The position numbers were made by a program, and so were the translations under genes. Below, piece after piece: positions 34,854-43,799 of a stretch of DNA of 54,409 nt. The number at the start of each line of letters is the position of its first letter. Position 1 is the stretch's first letter. The notes under the pieces were generated by a model. That model saw only the letters and a list, made by a program, of their open reading frames with translations. It searched no databases and was not told the origin of the DNA. Origin of the DNA: a bacterium (GTDB lineage Bacteria; Electryoneota; JAOADG01); assembly GCA_026417415.1 (NCBI GenBank), contig JAOADG010000028.1:1-54409 (forward strand), read 5' to 3'.

Positions 34854-36209
34854 ATGTCCGTTCCTGCTCATATCTTTCGTGAATATGATATCCGTGGTAT
34901 CGTAAACCAAGAGTTAACTGAAGAGGTTGCGTATCTTATCGGACGAGCTTATGGCACTTTTGCAAAACGTCGTGGTGCAACAAAAGTGGCTGTGGGTAGA
35001 GATGGTCGAGTAAGTGGTCCACTATTGGAATCACATTTGGTACAAGGTATTCAATCCACAGGAATAAATATCGTGCGATTAGGGATGCTGCCAACACCAG
35101 CGTTGTACCATTACACCAAAACAGGTGGTGTAGATGGAGGAATTCAAGTGACAGGTTCACATAATCCTCCCCATTACAATGGTTTTAAGGGGATGGTGGG
35201 TGAAGAGACCTTGCATGGACCATTTATCCAAGAGCTTTATCAACTGATTCAAAAGCAAGATTTTGAACAAGGAGATGGTACAATTGAAACGGTTGATTCG
35301 CTACCACGCTATTTAGATGATCTTTCATCCAAATTAAAACTTTCGCGTAGTGTCAGAGTGGTAGTGGATGCTGGTAATGGTGTTGGGGGAATGACTTTGG
35401 TTCCCTTGTTACGACGTTTGGGTTGTGAGGTGATTGAGTTGTACACGGATGTTGATGGAACTTTTCCAAATCATCCTGCTGATCCAACCGTTCCTGAAAA
35501 TATGAAGGATTTGGTCAAAAAAGTGGTGGAAACCTCTGCAGAATGTGGAATCGGACTGGATGGTGATGGTGACCGAATCGGAGTAGTGGATGAATTGGGA
35601 AATATCCTTTTCGGCGATCGTTTGCTCATTCTATTTGCAAGACAAGTATTGAAAGAAAATCCAGGTGCTCCAATTTTAGGTGAAGTCAAATGTAGCCATC
35701 TGTTATACAAAGACATTGAAAAGCATGGTGGTGTACCCATTATGTGGAAAACTGGACATTCACTCATCAAGAAAAAAATGAAAGAAGCCAAGGTAAAACT
35801 TGCTGGTGAAATGAGTGGTCATATGTTTTTCGCAGATCGTTATTACGGTTTTGATGATGCGACCTATGCTGCTGGTCGTTTTTTAGAAATTGTAACTTCC
35901 AGCAAGATACCCGTTTCCCAACTTTTAGCAGATTTACCTCGTACGGTTTCTACACCCGAGATACGATTGGATTGTCCGGATGATAAAAAATTTAAGGTTA
36001 TTGAAAAGGCCCAAGAGTATTTTCGGGATAAATATGATATGATTGATATTGATGGTGTGCGTTTAACTTTTTCCGATGGATGGGGATTGGTGCGAGCATC
36101 CAACACTCAACCGGTATTGGTGATGCGATTTGAGGCAGAAACTGAAGCACGATTGAATGAAATTCGTAATCTTATTGAAGTCCCGCTAAGTCAATGGGTT
36201 AAGGAGTAG
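34854..36209 (+). CDS. manB: Phosphomannomutase/phosphoglucomutase
   Basis: A 451-residue alpha-D-phosphohexomutase that interconverts hexose 1- and 6-phosphates for surface sugar synthesis. It opens with 'IFREYDIRGI' and has the phosphoserine loop 'VTGSHNPPHYNGFK', the metal loop 'GLDGDGDRIGVVD', the sugar loop 'GEMSGHMFF' and the phosphate-binding 'RASNTQPVLVMRFEAE'. The first lines resemble AlgC-type PMM/PGM, so dual specificity is likely. AGGAGAG lies 5 bases before the ATG. It is five bases upstream of the lysine-rich gene. Confidence 0.93.
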   Translation: MSVPAHIFREYDIRGIVNQELTEEVAYLIGRAYGTFAKRRGATKVAVGRDGRVSGPLLESHLVQGIQSTGINIVRLGMLPTPALYHYTKTGGVDGGIQVTGSHNPPHYNGFKGMVGEETLHGPFIQELYQLIQKQDFEQGDGTIETVDSLPRYLDDLSSKLKLSRSVRVVVDAGNGVGGMTLVPLLRRLGCEVIELYTDVDGTFPNHPADPTVPENMKDLVKKVVETSAECGIGLDGDGDRIGVVDELGNILFGDRLLILFARQVLKENPGAPILGEVKCSHLLYKDIEKHGGVPIMWKTGHSLIKKKMKEAKVKLAGEMSGHMFFADRYYGFDDATYAAGRFLEIVTSSKIPVSQLLADLPRTVSTPEIRLDCPDDKKFKVIEKAQEYFRDKYDMIDIDGVRLTFSDGWGLVRASNTQPVLVMRFEAETEARLNEIRNLIEVPLSQWVKE

Positions 36210-36214
36210 AAAAC

Positions 36215-37966
36215 ATGGCGACCAAGAAAACGGCTATAAAGAAAAAAGAAGCGAAAACAAAACAAACGAAAACCGCCAAAAGAACAAATGCTGTAGGGAA
36301 AAAAACGACTGCGAAAAAAGCAGCGAAACCTTCACTAAAAACTGTCAAGACAACCGAAAAAAAGTCACCGAAAAAAGTTTCTCAAAAAACAACTGCAAAA
36401 ACTTTAGTGAAAAAAACTGCTGCTAAGAAAAGTACAACGGTCAAACGCGTTACCAAGTCGCCTGCTAAAACCACTCAAACAGCAACGAAAAAAAGAAAAG
36501 CGACTTCCACCAAAGCCGTTTCTTCTAAACCGAAAGCAAAAGCATTAACCAAAAAAGTAACCAAACGCACCACGCTGAAATCTAAGCCGACTCCTAAACC
36601 CAAAAAAGTAGTACAGAAAAAGAAAACTGCAAAAATTTCTGAAAAAATAAAACCTATTAAAAAAGTTACCAAAGGTGCACAGGTTAAGAAAACCACAAAA
36701 GCAAAAGCAGTTGTTAAACCTGTAAAAAAAGTAGCAAAACTGAAAAAAACTACAGTACCCAAAAAAGCAGTTCAAAAAATTACGAAACCGAAAAAAGTCA
36801 CATTCAAGGTGTTGAAGGTTGCAAAGAAAAAACCTCAACCCACGAAATCAAAACGAGTAACCAAAAAAGCGGTATCACCTAAACCGAAAAAAATTCAAGC
36901 AAAGAAAAAAGTTGCAGTTAAACCACCAAAGAAAAAAGTAGTTGCCCCAACGAAACGTCCGAAAGCAAAAACTGTCAAGAAACCTAAAATTCAGAAACGA
37001 GCCAAAGTTGTAGCAAAACCTATAGCAAAAAAGAAAGTTGTTCAAGCAAAAAAAGCAAAGGTTGTCGCGAAACCTAAGAAAAAACTGGTTCAGAAGGTTA
37101 AGAAACGCTTAGCCAAAGTTGCACCGAAGAAAAAAGTTGCGAAACTGAAAAAAGCTGCACCTAAACGAGCCGCAAAAGCACCAACGAAAAAAGTAACACG
37201 CAAACCCAAAAAAGTGGTTCAACCACAAGTCAAAAAACGAGCAAAAAAGGAAGCGGTTCCAAAGAAAAAACTGATCGCTAAAAAGCCAGAAAAATCTAAA
37301 CCGAAAAAAGCGATTGGAAAAAAGAAAGCGGTTCTTGAGCCACCAAAGAAAAAGAAGACCGCAATTTTAGAAAAGAAATCTGTACGCATAGAGCCACGTA
37401 AAAAAGAAATAGCCAGAGCAAAACTCAAAAAAGAGATCATTTCATCTCTTGAGCCGCTTACAAAAAAAGCATTAACTCTTGAAAAGCAAGTTATTGAAAA
37501 AGAATTAAAAGAGGGACTTGCCACAAAATTTATCCATGAACATAAAACGTTTAGCAATGTCGTTCCTCAAACAGAGAAGAAGCCACGGAGCAAGAAGCGC
37601 AAAGAGCTTCCGTTTGATGAGGAATTGGATATAGACATTCTTCAATCAGCAGGAATTCCAGTACTTCATGACATTGAAGAAACCCCAAAAGTTCATCATC
37701 GTCGTCACCGTCAGCCCAAGGTTGCCGAAGCAGCACCGGGGTCGGGCATTTTCTGCAAGCATTGTGGTGTAGAATTAACGATATTGGAAAAGCCATACCT
37801 AAGTAAACAACCCGATTTAGAAGGAATGTACCACTGGTCTTGTTTTCGAGAATTGGTTAAAGAACACCAACGTGCAGCACAAATTATGATTGACGAATCA
37901 AGCATCTCTGCGGGCATCATTATCCCCGGTGGAGGTGAACACGACGGTTCAGATGTCGGTGATTAA
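36215..37966 (+). CDS. Lysine-rich histone H1-like protein with C-terminal zinc-finger-like motif
   Basis: A 583-residue protein. Residues 1 to about 400 are low-complexity and more than one third Lys, with Ala, Thr, Val and Pro in short repeats such as 'KKVAKLKK' and 'KPKKVV', the composition of eukaryotic histone H1 tails and bacterial H1-like proteins. About 400-500 becomes acidic and basic mixed. The C-terminal part carries Cys514-x2-Cys517 and His540-x2-Cys543 ('CKHCGVEL' and 'YHWSCFRELV'), a probable zinc site, then an acidic tail. DNA or RNA binding or chromosome compaction is likely but inferred. It starts behind GGAGTAG, follows manB closely and overlaps hpnC by 14 bases. Confidence 0.85.
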   Translation: MATKKTAIKKKEAKTKQTKTAKRTNAVGKKTTAKKAAKPSLKTVKTTEKKSPKKVSQKTTAKTLVKKTAAKKSTTVKRVTKSPAKTTQTATKKRKATSTKAVSSKPKAKALTKKVTKRTTLKSKPTPKPKKVVQKKKTAKISEKIKPIKKVTKGAQVKKTTKAKAVVKPVKKVAKLKKTTVPKKAVQKITKPKKVTFKVLKVAKKKPQPTKSKRVTKKAVSPKPKKIQAKKKVAVKPPKKKVVAPTKRPKAKTVKKPKIQKRAKVVAKPIAKKKVVQAKKAKVVAKPKKKLVQKVKKRLAKVAPKKKVAKLKKAAPKRAAKAPTKKVTRKPKKVVQPQVKKRAKKEAVPKKKLIAKKPEKSKPKKAIGKKKAVLEPPKKKKTAILEKKSVRIEPRKKEIARAKLKKEIISSLEPLTKKALTLEKQVIEKELKEGLATKFIHEHKTFSNVVPQTEKKPRSKKRKELPFDEELDIDILQSAGIPVLHDIEETPKVHHRRHRQPKVAEAAPGSGIFCKHCGVELTILEKPYLSKQPDLEGMYHWSCFRELVKEHQRAAQIMIDESSISAGIIIPGGGEHDGSDVGD

Positions 37967-38825
37967 TCCAAACGAACCACTTTATCAACAAGCACTAACA
38001 GAAGTCCATCAGATTGCTCATCAGCATCAAGAAAATTTTGCACGATGGTTGTGGATCTTTTCAAAAGAGGTGCGGCAAGATTTGATGATCTTGTATGCAT
38101 TTTGCAGATATGCAGACAATCTTGCTGATGCCAATGAACCTGCAGAAGAACGTCTTCAACATTTAGAAAACTTTGAAAAAAATTTTGCACGTGCCGCAGA
38201 AAAGATTCCGAAACCCATTTTTTTAATTGCAGTAGAAGAGTTGATTCAACGACGCAAACTTCCAAAAAAAGAATTTCACGATTTGTTGTATGCTTTCAAG
38301 TTAGATCAACTGAGGTCACAATGGGAAAGTTTGGACCAGTTGTTGGAATATAGTCAGTACTCGGCAAATCCTGTGGGTCGTTTGGTGTTGGGCATTCTTG
38401 CACCACAGTTATTAAAAAGTCCTTATCTTGAAGGTTCTGATGATATTTGCACTGGACTTCAACTTGTGAATTTTTGGCAAGATGTGGTGCGCGATTTTCA
38501 AAACCATCGCATCTATTTACCACAAGATTATCTTCATAGATACCATGTGACAAACGAGCAAATTCAATTCCGTTCTGTTACCGATTCTTTTCGTCAAATG
38601 ATGCAAGCGTTATGCAATTTTACTGAACAAAAATTTCATGCGGGTCGTATAGCATTCCGTACTGTTCGTGGAACGGTTGGATTTCTAATTGATTGGTTTG
38701 CTACCAGTGGTTTACAACTACTCAAAGAAATCAAACGTAAAAATTACGACACTCTTACGGAACGTCCAGTACTAAAGACACATCATCGCATTCAATCTGC
38801 ATTCTACAGTTTGTTACGCATATGA
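37953..38825 (+). CDS. hpnC: Hydroxysqualene synthase
   Basis: A 290-residue member of the squalene/phytoene synthase family. The first Asp motif is 'YAFCRYADNLADA' (Asp55, Asp59) and the second 'FWQDVVRDFQNHRIYLP'. In the HpnCDE route HpnC turns presqualene diphosphate into hydroxysqualene. I chose the ATG at 37953, inside the end of the lysine-rich gene, because the family begins near here; a GTG six codons earlier is also possible. The next gene, hpnD, overlaps by four bases. Confidence 0.9.
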   Translation: MSVINPNEPLYQQALTEVHQIAHQHQENFARWLWIFSKEVRQDLMILYAFCRYADNLADANEPAEERLQHLENFEKNFARAAEKIPKPIFLIAVEELIQRRKLPKKEFHDLLYAFKLDQLRSQWESLDQLLEYSQYSANPVGRLVLGILAPQLLKSPYLEGSDDICTGLQLVNFWQDVVRDFQNHRIYLPQDYLHRYHVTNEQIQFRSVTDSFRQMMQALCNFTEQKFHAGRIAFRTVRGTVGFLIDWFATSGLQLLKEIKRKNYDTLTERPVLKTHHRIQSAFYSLLRI

Positions 38826-39667
38826 ACGCATCTCTAAAATCCGACTATCAAATTTGTAAACAAATTTCACTTTCTAGCAAAGCCACATTTCCCAAAGCCT
38901 TTTGGCTTCTGCCCCAATCCCAACGAAGGGCACTTTATTCCATTTATGCCTATTTTCGTTTGTTGGACGACATTGTAGATGGACCTTCCGATAAAAAACA
39001 AAAAGAACTTCAACTCAATGAATTGGTTTTTCAGTTTCAACGTAGCAAACAACATCCTTCTCAACATGCGGTTTTACGTGCATTACAGAATACCATTCAA
39101 CAATTTTCTCTGTTAGAAACACCTTTCCTAAAAATGGTGGAAGGTTTGAAAATAGATCTTTATTCTGTACCCATTTTAGATGAACAGGATTTATGGCATT
39201 ATTGTGATTGCGTTGCAGGTACTGTTGGACTATTGCTTGTGCAGATTGCTGGTGTTCCATTTGAGGATGGTGCAGAATATGCTTTATACACGGGTCGAGC
39301 ATTGCAGTTGACCAATATATTACGGGATGTACGTAATGATGCTCATCAAAATCGGATTTACATTCCGAGGAGTATGTTACAAAAACATGGTTTGGAGCCC
39401 GTAATGCTTCAATCAGAACCATATCCAACCGCAGTAAAAGACGTTTTGTATGAAATTGCAGAGATGATTCAAACATTGTTTGAACAGTCAAAACACGCTA
39501 AACCTGCACGATATACTTACGAACTCCGTTTTACAGAGACCTTGAGATGGATGTATCAAGAACTATTTCAAGAGTTGGTGAACGTTGAGTTTGAAGTCCA
39601 CAAACTGAAAAAAAGAAACAAATTGGTTTTGTATTTTCAATTGCTTAAACATTATTCAATTCAATGA
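38822..39667 (+). CDS. hpnD: Presqualene diphosphate synthase
   Basis: A 281-residue squalene/phytoene synthase-family enzyme that condenses two farnesyl diphosphates to presqualene diphosphate. The Asp motifs are 'AYFRLLDDIVDGP' (Asp49-Asp53) and 'LTNILRDVRNDAHQNRIYIP'. 'SFYW'-type start of the family is modified to 'KAFWLLPQSQRRALYSIYAY'. Start and stop both overlap neighbours by four bases (ATGA), so hpnC-hpnD-hpnE form one translational unit. Confidence 0.92.
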   Translation: MNASLKSDYQICKQISLSSKATFPKAFWLLPQSQRRALYSIYAYFRLLDDIVDGPSDKKQKELQLNELVFQFQRSKQHPSQHAVLRALQNTIQQFSLLETPFLKMVEGLKIDLYSVPILDEQDLWHYCDCVAGTVGLLLVQIAGVPFEDGAEYALYTGRALQLTNILRDVRNDAHQNRIYIPRSMLQKHGLEPVMLQSEPYPTAVKDVLYEIAEMIQTLFEQSKHAKPARYTYELRFTETLRWMYQELFQELVNVEFEVHKLKKRNKLVLYFQLLKHYSIQ

Positions 39668-40902
39668 GTATTGAGGCGGAATATCCTGTAATCATTATAG
39701 GGGGAGGTATTGCAGGATTATCTTGTGCATATCAATTAGGTAAACATGGTATTCCACCACTCATTTTAGAAAAACGTCCATATCTTGGCGGACGTGCCAC
39801 TACTCAACCGACTGTTCCACCTATGGACAATTCACCTCACCTTTTGAGTTCTGCTTACCGCCATCTATTATCCCTACTATCGGAGGTAAATACTTCTACA
39901 TCTTTTCCTAAAGAAACTTCTGTTGAATGGTATGATCGGAATGAACAAAAGAAAAGAATCGTATTTTCCAATTCACGTATTCGCTTAGTGATTTCATTGC
40001 TGAAGAATTTTTCGCTTTCTACAGTGCTTTCTTTTCGTTATTTGTTTCAACTGGTTCATACCCTTTGTCCACCAATCAGTGTAGAAGAATGGTTTTCTGA
40101 CAAATCAATCTCTGATGAGTTTCGTGATTTTATCCGATTCTTTACTCTTTCTGTGATGAATACCGAACCACGAGATGCTGATTTATCGTTGTTTCAGGTC
40201 GTGATCAAAGAAGCCCTTCTTCATCATAAAAGTCAGTTTTACCGAATTCAACCGCTTCAAGATTGCATCATTGAACCACTTGCCAAGGCAATTACCGCAA
40301 TGGGTGGAAACATCCGATTACGTTCAAAGGTGGTAGAAATTCAACCTGCTCAAAGCCACGGTTGGGAAGTCCATACGTCTGAACATACCTACCGTTCCGA
40401 GCATGTGGTTTTGGCATTACCCTCAAGTGGTCGAGCCCAATTTCTTGAGGAACCAGAAGTACGTTATTCTCCAATAGTAACAGTACGTTTGTTGTATCAA
40501 AATCTACCAACCATGTGGTGGGGTGAGACAAGCGGTTTACTGGATTGGTTTTTTGTAAGCGATTCGAGCCCTCAATTGGTTGAGTGTGTGAAAAGCAGTG
40601 CCTTTGATGTTGTTCCACGCAGCAACGAAGAACTATTTGAAAATGCAATTCAAACCATCAAAAAACGGTATCCCAAAGGTATTTGGTTAAAATCGTTGGG
40701 TGTGGTTCGTGAACTTTATGCTACTCCATACCAAAGTTATCAGTGGCATCAACAACGACGTAATTACCAAACTGATCGGCAAGGGTTGTGGGTTGCTGCC
40801 GATGATGTTCAAACCAACCTTCCTGCTACGATGGAATCGGCTGCAAAAGCCGGAAAAACGGTAGGCGAACTTCTCTGTCAATCAATTCATAACAAGCTTT
40901 GA
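39664..40902 (+). CDS. hpnE: Hydroxysqualene dehydroxylase
   Basis: A 412-residue FAD-dependent amine-oxidase-fold enzyme. It begins with the dinucleotide-binding 'VIIIGGGIAGLSCAYQLG' and 'LILEKRPYLGGRATT', and ends with the second FAD segment 'GLWVAADDVQTNLPATMESA'. HpnE reduces hydroxysqualene to squalene. The order C-D-E is that of hopanoid clusters. No squalene-hopene cyclase lies in the window, so the final product (hopanoid or other triterpene) is open. Confidence 0.92.
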   Translation: MSIEAEYPVIIIGGGIAGLSCAYQLGKHGIPPLILEKRPYLGGRATTQPTVPPMDNSPHLLSSAYRHLLSLLSEVNTSTSFPKETSVEWYDRNEQKKRIVFSNSRIRLVISLLKNFSLSTVLSFRYLFQLVHTLCPPISVEEWFSDKSISDEFRDFIRFFTLSVMNTEPRDADLSLFQVVIKEALLHHKSQFYRIQPLQDCIIEPLAKAITAMGGNIRLRSKVVEIQPAQSHGWEVHTSEHTYRSEHVVLALPSSGRAQFLEEPEVRYSPIVTVRLLYQNLPTMWWGETSGLLDWFFVSDSSPQLVECVKSSAFDVVPRSNEELFENAIQTIKKRYPKGIWLKSLGVVRELYATPYQSYQWHQQRRNYQTDRQGLWVAADDVQTNLPATMESAAKAGKTVGELLCQSIHNKL

Positions 40903-40908
40903 TTTTTA

Positions 40909-40940
40909 CTTGCAAATGAATAATATTCTTGTTAGTTTTG
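40909..40940 (+). promoter_or_regulatory. Candidate Bacteroidetes-type promoter
   Basis: CTTG (40909-40912) and TAGTTTTG (40933-40940) are 20 bases apart, 56 bases before the next gene. This fits the Bacteroidetes pattern TTTG-N19/20-TAnnTTTG. AT-rich sequence can produce such matches by chance. Confidence 0.4.
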
Positions 40941-40996
40941 AACAGAGAGAATGCTTTTCTCACAGTAAATTATGATTACTTAGTCGGAGGTGCGCT

Positions 40997-42802
40997 ATGA
41001 ATACACGCATGAATAAAGTGATTCAATCTTTTTTAGGTTGGGTTAGTATCGTTTTTCTTCTTTTCTTCGCTTTGCCTAGTAATGCATCTTGGAACTTGCT
41101 GATGTACGAAGATTTTGAACGGGATGCAGACACTTGGCGTTGGGTAAATGCAGGCCGACAATGGGGTGTTGTTCCGTGGGGACCTCCACAGACGGCACCG
41201 CACTGGGGGATTCAAGATTTTATTTTCCGTCCACATCCGGTTTATCCTGAACGATATCGTCAAGGTGCGTGGTGTGATGCATCTACCTATCCTGGTGCAG
41301 GAGGACGAGACCCAGAATTTGACCGATACCGAACCAATATGCATACGGTAATGTATTGGGGCCCTTTTTCTACCATTGGTTATCGAGATGCCCGTGCCAC
41401 ATTCTATTGGGTTAACCACACTGCACCTGGAGATACTTTCTTTTGGGAAGCAGCGTGGAGTACTTCCACCACCCCTCCAGATCCAATCAATCAACGTAGT
41501 CGTTGGTTCAGAGCAGTTTGGCGTGAAACGAGGACCGATTCACTTGGGAATGTCTATGATACTTTAAAACGTGGTTGGCATACTGGACAAGCCAATCAAT
41601 ACTGGCGCTTTAGCACTACCAGTTTAGATAGCGTCGATTCTGCTGGAACCATCATTAGTTTAATGAACAAGCAGAATGTTTTTATTGGTTTTCGTTTTAA
41701 GTCCAATGCGATTATGGACAGTTTGATTGGTACTGTAGTAGAAGATGTTAGAGTTGCACTGGATGATGGGCTATTTGATTTAGAAATTGTTCGCATTGCG
41801 GTTTATGATCTACCTGATACCGTAGGGATCACCTATCCACAAGCACAAGATACTGTTCTCTTTTTCTGTGAATATAAAATCCGTGGAAATGGGATCTTGT
41901 ACGATTCGTTAGGGAATCCAGTGCGTGCTGTGATTCAATGTCAGGTAAACAACGTTAATCCACCCTTTTATTCCGACACGGTAGTTGTGAATGCCGGTGA
42001 AGAGGAAACACGATATCGTGTATATACTCAACCGTATATTCTTCCGATTGAAGGACCCTACACGGTCACTTGGACTTTAGATGCCACCAATGTGGTCAAC
42101 GAAGGAACCAATGAAGGCAATAATATCCGCTCGTTTGAGTTTCAGGTCGTAGCGCCAAATTATCCACCCACTCTTCAATTTGTTTCACCTTTGACCGATA
42201 CGATTGTAACCCGAAATAGGATTAATCAATCAACTATTATTCCTTTATTGGTTCGTGCTTACGATCCTGATGATACTGCATCTTATTATTTATTTAACCA
42301 TGCGGATACCATACCGGGAAGTGGCTCATTAATCCAGTCGAATCGAGTCCAACCGATTATGGAACGAGATACTGTGGACACCATCTATTGGAACTTACAA
42401 AATTATCCGGATGGAATTGTTTACTTATCAGCAGTCATTCAAGATCTTTACAACGAGCCGGTTTTTGTATTAGCACCCTTTTCGGTTTCTTTGGTAACCC
42501 TTTCTGCAGAAGAACCTAATTCTACCTATCTACCATCCAGTACCTCCATTCATTCTGCTTATCCAAATCCTTTCAATGCAGAAGTCAATCTTTCTGTTGG
42601 GTTAGCGAAAAATGGTGTTGCAGAAATCGTATTTCATGATATTTCGGGTAGGGAAGTGGATCGTCTAAAACTTCCGAACAAAGAAGCGGGTTGGCAAAAT
42701 GTAACTTGGCGACCCAATTCACTTGCTTCGGGTGTGTACATCGCTCAACTGTTCTTGAATGGCCAAGCGATGCATTCTACGAAGTTAATGTATATGAAGT
42801 AA
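40997..42802 (+). CDS. Secreted protein with type IX sorting tail (601 aa)
   Basis: Function unknown. A signal peptide covers residues 1-31 (ending 'ALPSNAS'). The N-terminal part, from 'YEDFERDADTWRWVNAG', looks like a concanavalin-like or immunoglobulin-like beta domain often found at the front of such surface proteins. Two beta-sandwich regions follow. The last 80 residues, from 'AYPNPFNAEVNLSV' through 'ISGREVDRLKLP' to 'SGVYIAQLF', are a type IX C-terminal sorting domain. GGAGGTGC lies close before the ATG. It stands alone between hpnE and a strong terminator. Confidence 0.8.
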   Translation: MNTRMNKVIQSFLGWVSIVFLLFFALPSNASWNLLMYEDFERDADTWRWVNAGRQWGVVPWGPPQTAPHWGIQDFIFRPHPVYPERYRQGAWCDASTYPGAGGRDPEFDRYRTNMHTVMYWGPFSTIGYRDARATFYWVNHTAPGDTFFWEAAWSTSTTPPDPINQRSRWFRAVWRETRTDSLGNVYDTLKRGWHTGQANQYWRFSTTSLDSVDSAGTIISLMNKQNVFIGFRFKSNAIMDSLIGTVVEDVRVALDDGLFDLEIVRIAVYDLPDTVGITYPQAQDTVLFFCEYKIRGNGILYDSLGNPVRAVIQCQVNNVNPPFYSDTVVVNAGEEETRYRVYTQPYILPIEGPYTVTWTLDATNVVNEGTNEGNNIRSFEFQVVAPNYPPTLQFVSPLTDTIVTRNRINQSTIIPLLVRAYDPDDTASYYLFNHADTIPGSGSLIQSNRVQPIMERDTVDTIYWNLQNYPDGIVYLSAVIQDLYNEPVFVLAPFSVSLVTLSAEEPNSTYLPSSTSIHSAYPNPFNAEVNLSVGLAKNGVAEIVFHDISGREVDRLKLPNKEAGWQNVTWRPNSLASGVYIAQLFLNGQAMHSTKLMYMK

Positions 42803-42821
42803 TTTCTCTTTTGGATAAATG

Positions 42822-42863
42822 AAAATGTCGGGATTGAAGCATCTTTCCCGACATTTTCTTTTT
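42822..42863. terminator. Bidirectional terminator
   Basis: AAAATGTCGGGA (42822-42833) pairs perfectly with TCCCGACATTTT (42846-42857); CTTTTT follows on the plus strand and TTTTCATTTAT on the minus strand. It lies between two convergent genes and can serve both. Confidence 0.87.
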
Positions 42864-42883
42864 GATCACTTTTCTATGTATAC

Positions 42884-43582
42884 TTACTTGTTGGCTGTAG
42901 ATTGAACTAATTTTGCTTTAGAAAGCCAGCTCTTGAGGATATTCCGATAGTATTTGATGGTTTTATCTGGACCGACTGCTTTGAAGAAATACGGTCCTGC
43001 TGGTGTTTCAATGATTGCACCGTATAATCTCCAATTGGGCTTATCTTGCGATAGTCCTCCCATTGTCGCAGCGGCTTGAATATCTCCCTTGGCTTCTGCA
43101 ACCGTTACTTTCAGTTTTGTATCGGTAGTAAATGAAGAGGTATTCTCTTCTTTTCTATTGATGAATTGATTAAACCATCGGTCAATGTTGGCTTGGATGC
43201 TTCCGGCATTGGAACCAAAATAGAACACAGCCAATTCACCATCTTCATTGTCACCGCTTTGTCTTTTTAAGGTATACTGTCCGATTCTCATTGAAGAGGT
43301 TGCTTGAGTTTTTGTAATTCCAGCAGGTACGTTTTTTTCTAATGCAGCTAAATCTAATCCACCTTCTGTTGGAGTTTGAGGTGGCGGTGGAATCATGGAA
43401 CTTGGATCTGATGGTGCATTTTTCCTCAACTCTTCCGGTGACGGAATACCTAATCCTTCGTGAGGATCTTTGGTTGGATTGGTTTGTGATGTTTCTTCTT
43501 TAACTGGCTTAAATTCTGATTTTCCTTTGCAGCCAACGAATGTAAACAATCCAATCAGTAGAATAAAAATGAGTTTATTCAT
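42884..43582 (-). CDS. Predicted lipoprotein of unknown function (232 aa)
   Basis: Signal peptide with a lipobox ending at Cys18 ('LFTFVGCKGK'), so it should be anchored in a membrane facing the periplasm. A Pro-rich linker (about 20-90, containing 'MIPPPPQTPT') leads to a soluble domain with 'DGELAVFYFGSNAGSIQANI' and 'DRWFNQF'. Proteins of this shape occur in several phyla without known function. I chose the ATG at 43582 because GAAGGAGC precedes it and the signal peptide starts there; 63 further upstream codons are open but do not look coding and run into the suf control region. Confidence 0.8.
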   Translation of the reverse strand: MNKLIFILLIGLFTFVGCKGKSEFKPVKEETSQTNPTKDPHEGLGIPSPEELRKNAPSDPSSMIPPPPQTPTEGGLDLAALEKNVPAGITKTQATSSMRIGQYTLKRQSGDNEDGELAVFYFGSNAGSIQANIDRWFNQFINRKEENTSSFTTDTKLKVTVAEAKGDIQAAATMGGLSQDKPNWRLYGAIIETPAGPYFFKAVGPDKTIKYYRNILKSWLSKAKLVQSTANK

Positions 43583-43687
43583 ATTGCTCCTTCTCTTTTT
43601 CAAAAGTGCTAATATACGTTTTTTTTTTGGTTTTTCATTATCCAAACCCTCCCAACGGAAAGTTGTCTGGATGCGTATTGTATATTT

Positions 43688-43712
43688 AATTCCTACCAAT
43701 TTAGTAGGAATT
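43688..43712 (+). promoter_or_regulatory. Probable Rrf2 operator of the SUF operon
   Basis: Perfect 9-bp arms AATTCCTAC and GTAGGAATT are separated by CAATTTA, 88 bases before the Rrf2 gene. Rrf2-family regulators bind this kind of dyad and usually repress their own operon, so this is the likely binding site. It sits in the divergent region shared with the lipoprotein gene. Confidence 0.62.
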
Positions 43713-43717
43713 GAAGA

Positions 43718-43749
43718 TTTGAAATCAATCGTGAAGTTTACTATGTTTG
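43718..43749 (+). promoter_or_regulatory. Candidate promoter of the SUF operon, Bacteroidetes type
   Basis: TTTG (43718-43721) and TATGTTTG (43742-43749) are 20 bases apart, matching TTTG-N19/20-TAnnTTTG. The dyad at 43688-43712 ends 5 bases upstream of it, a position from which a bound regulator could block or assist polymerase. Confidence 0.48.
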
Positions 43750-43799
43750 TGGTTTTAATCAATAGGTTCATTTCATAAAATCAAATAAGAGGAGGAAAT

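Noticed and set aside
36475-36838. Two long minus-strand open frames opposite the lysine-rich gene, predicted proteins rich in Phe
   Set aside because: They are mirror images of AAA/AAG codons on the plus strand (TTT/CTT), with no ribosome site. The plus-strand frame has clear composition and a structured end.
39015-39491. 158-codon minus-strand frame opposite hpnD
   Set aside because: hpnD carries both Asp-rich motifs and overlaps its neighbours correctly; the antisense frame is a shadow.
41033-41494. 153-codon minus-strand frame opposite the secreted protein gene
   Set aside because: The plus-strand frame has a signal peptide and a sorting tail; the minus frame has no start signal and no recognisable features.
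43583-43771. 63 extra N-terminal codons of the minus-strand lipoprotein
   Set aside because: Lipobox signal peptide and ribosome site fix the start at 43582; the extension overlaps the SUF control region.
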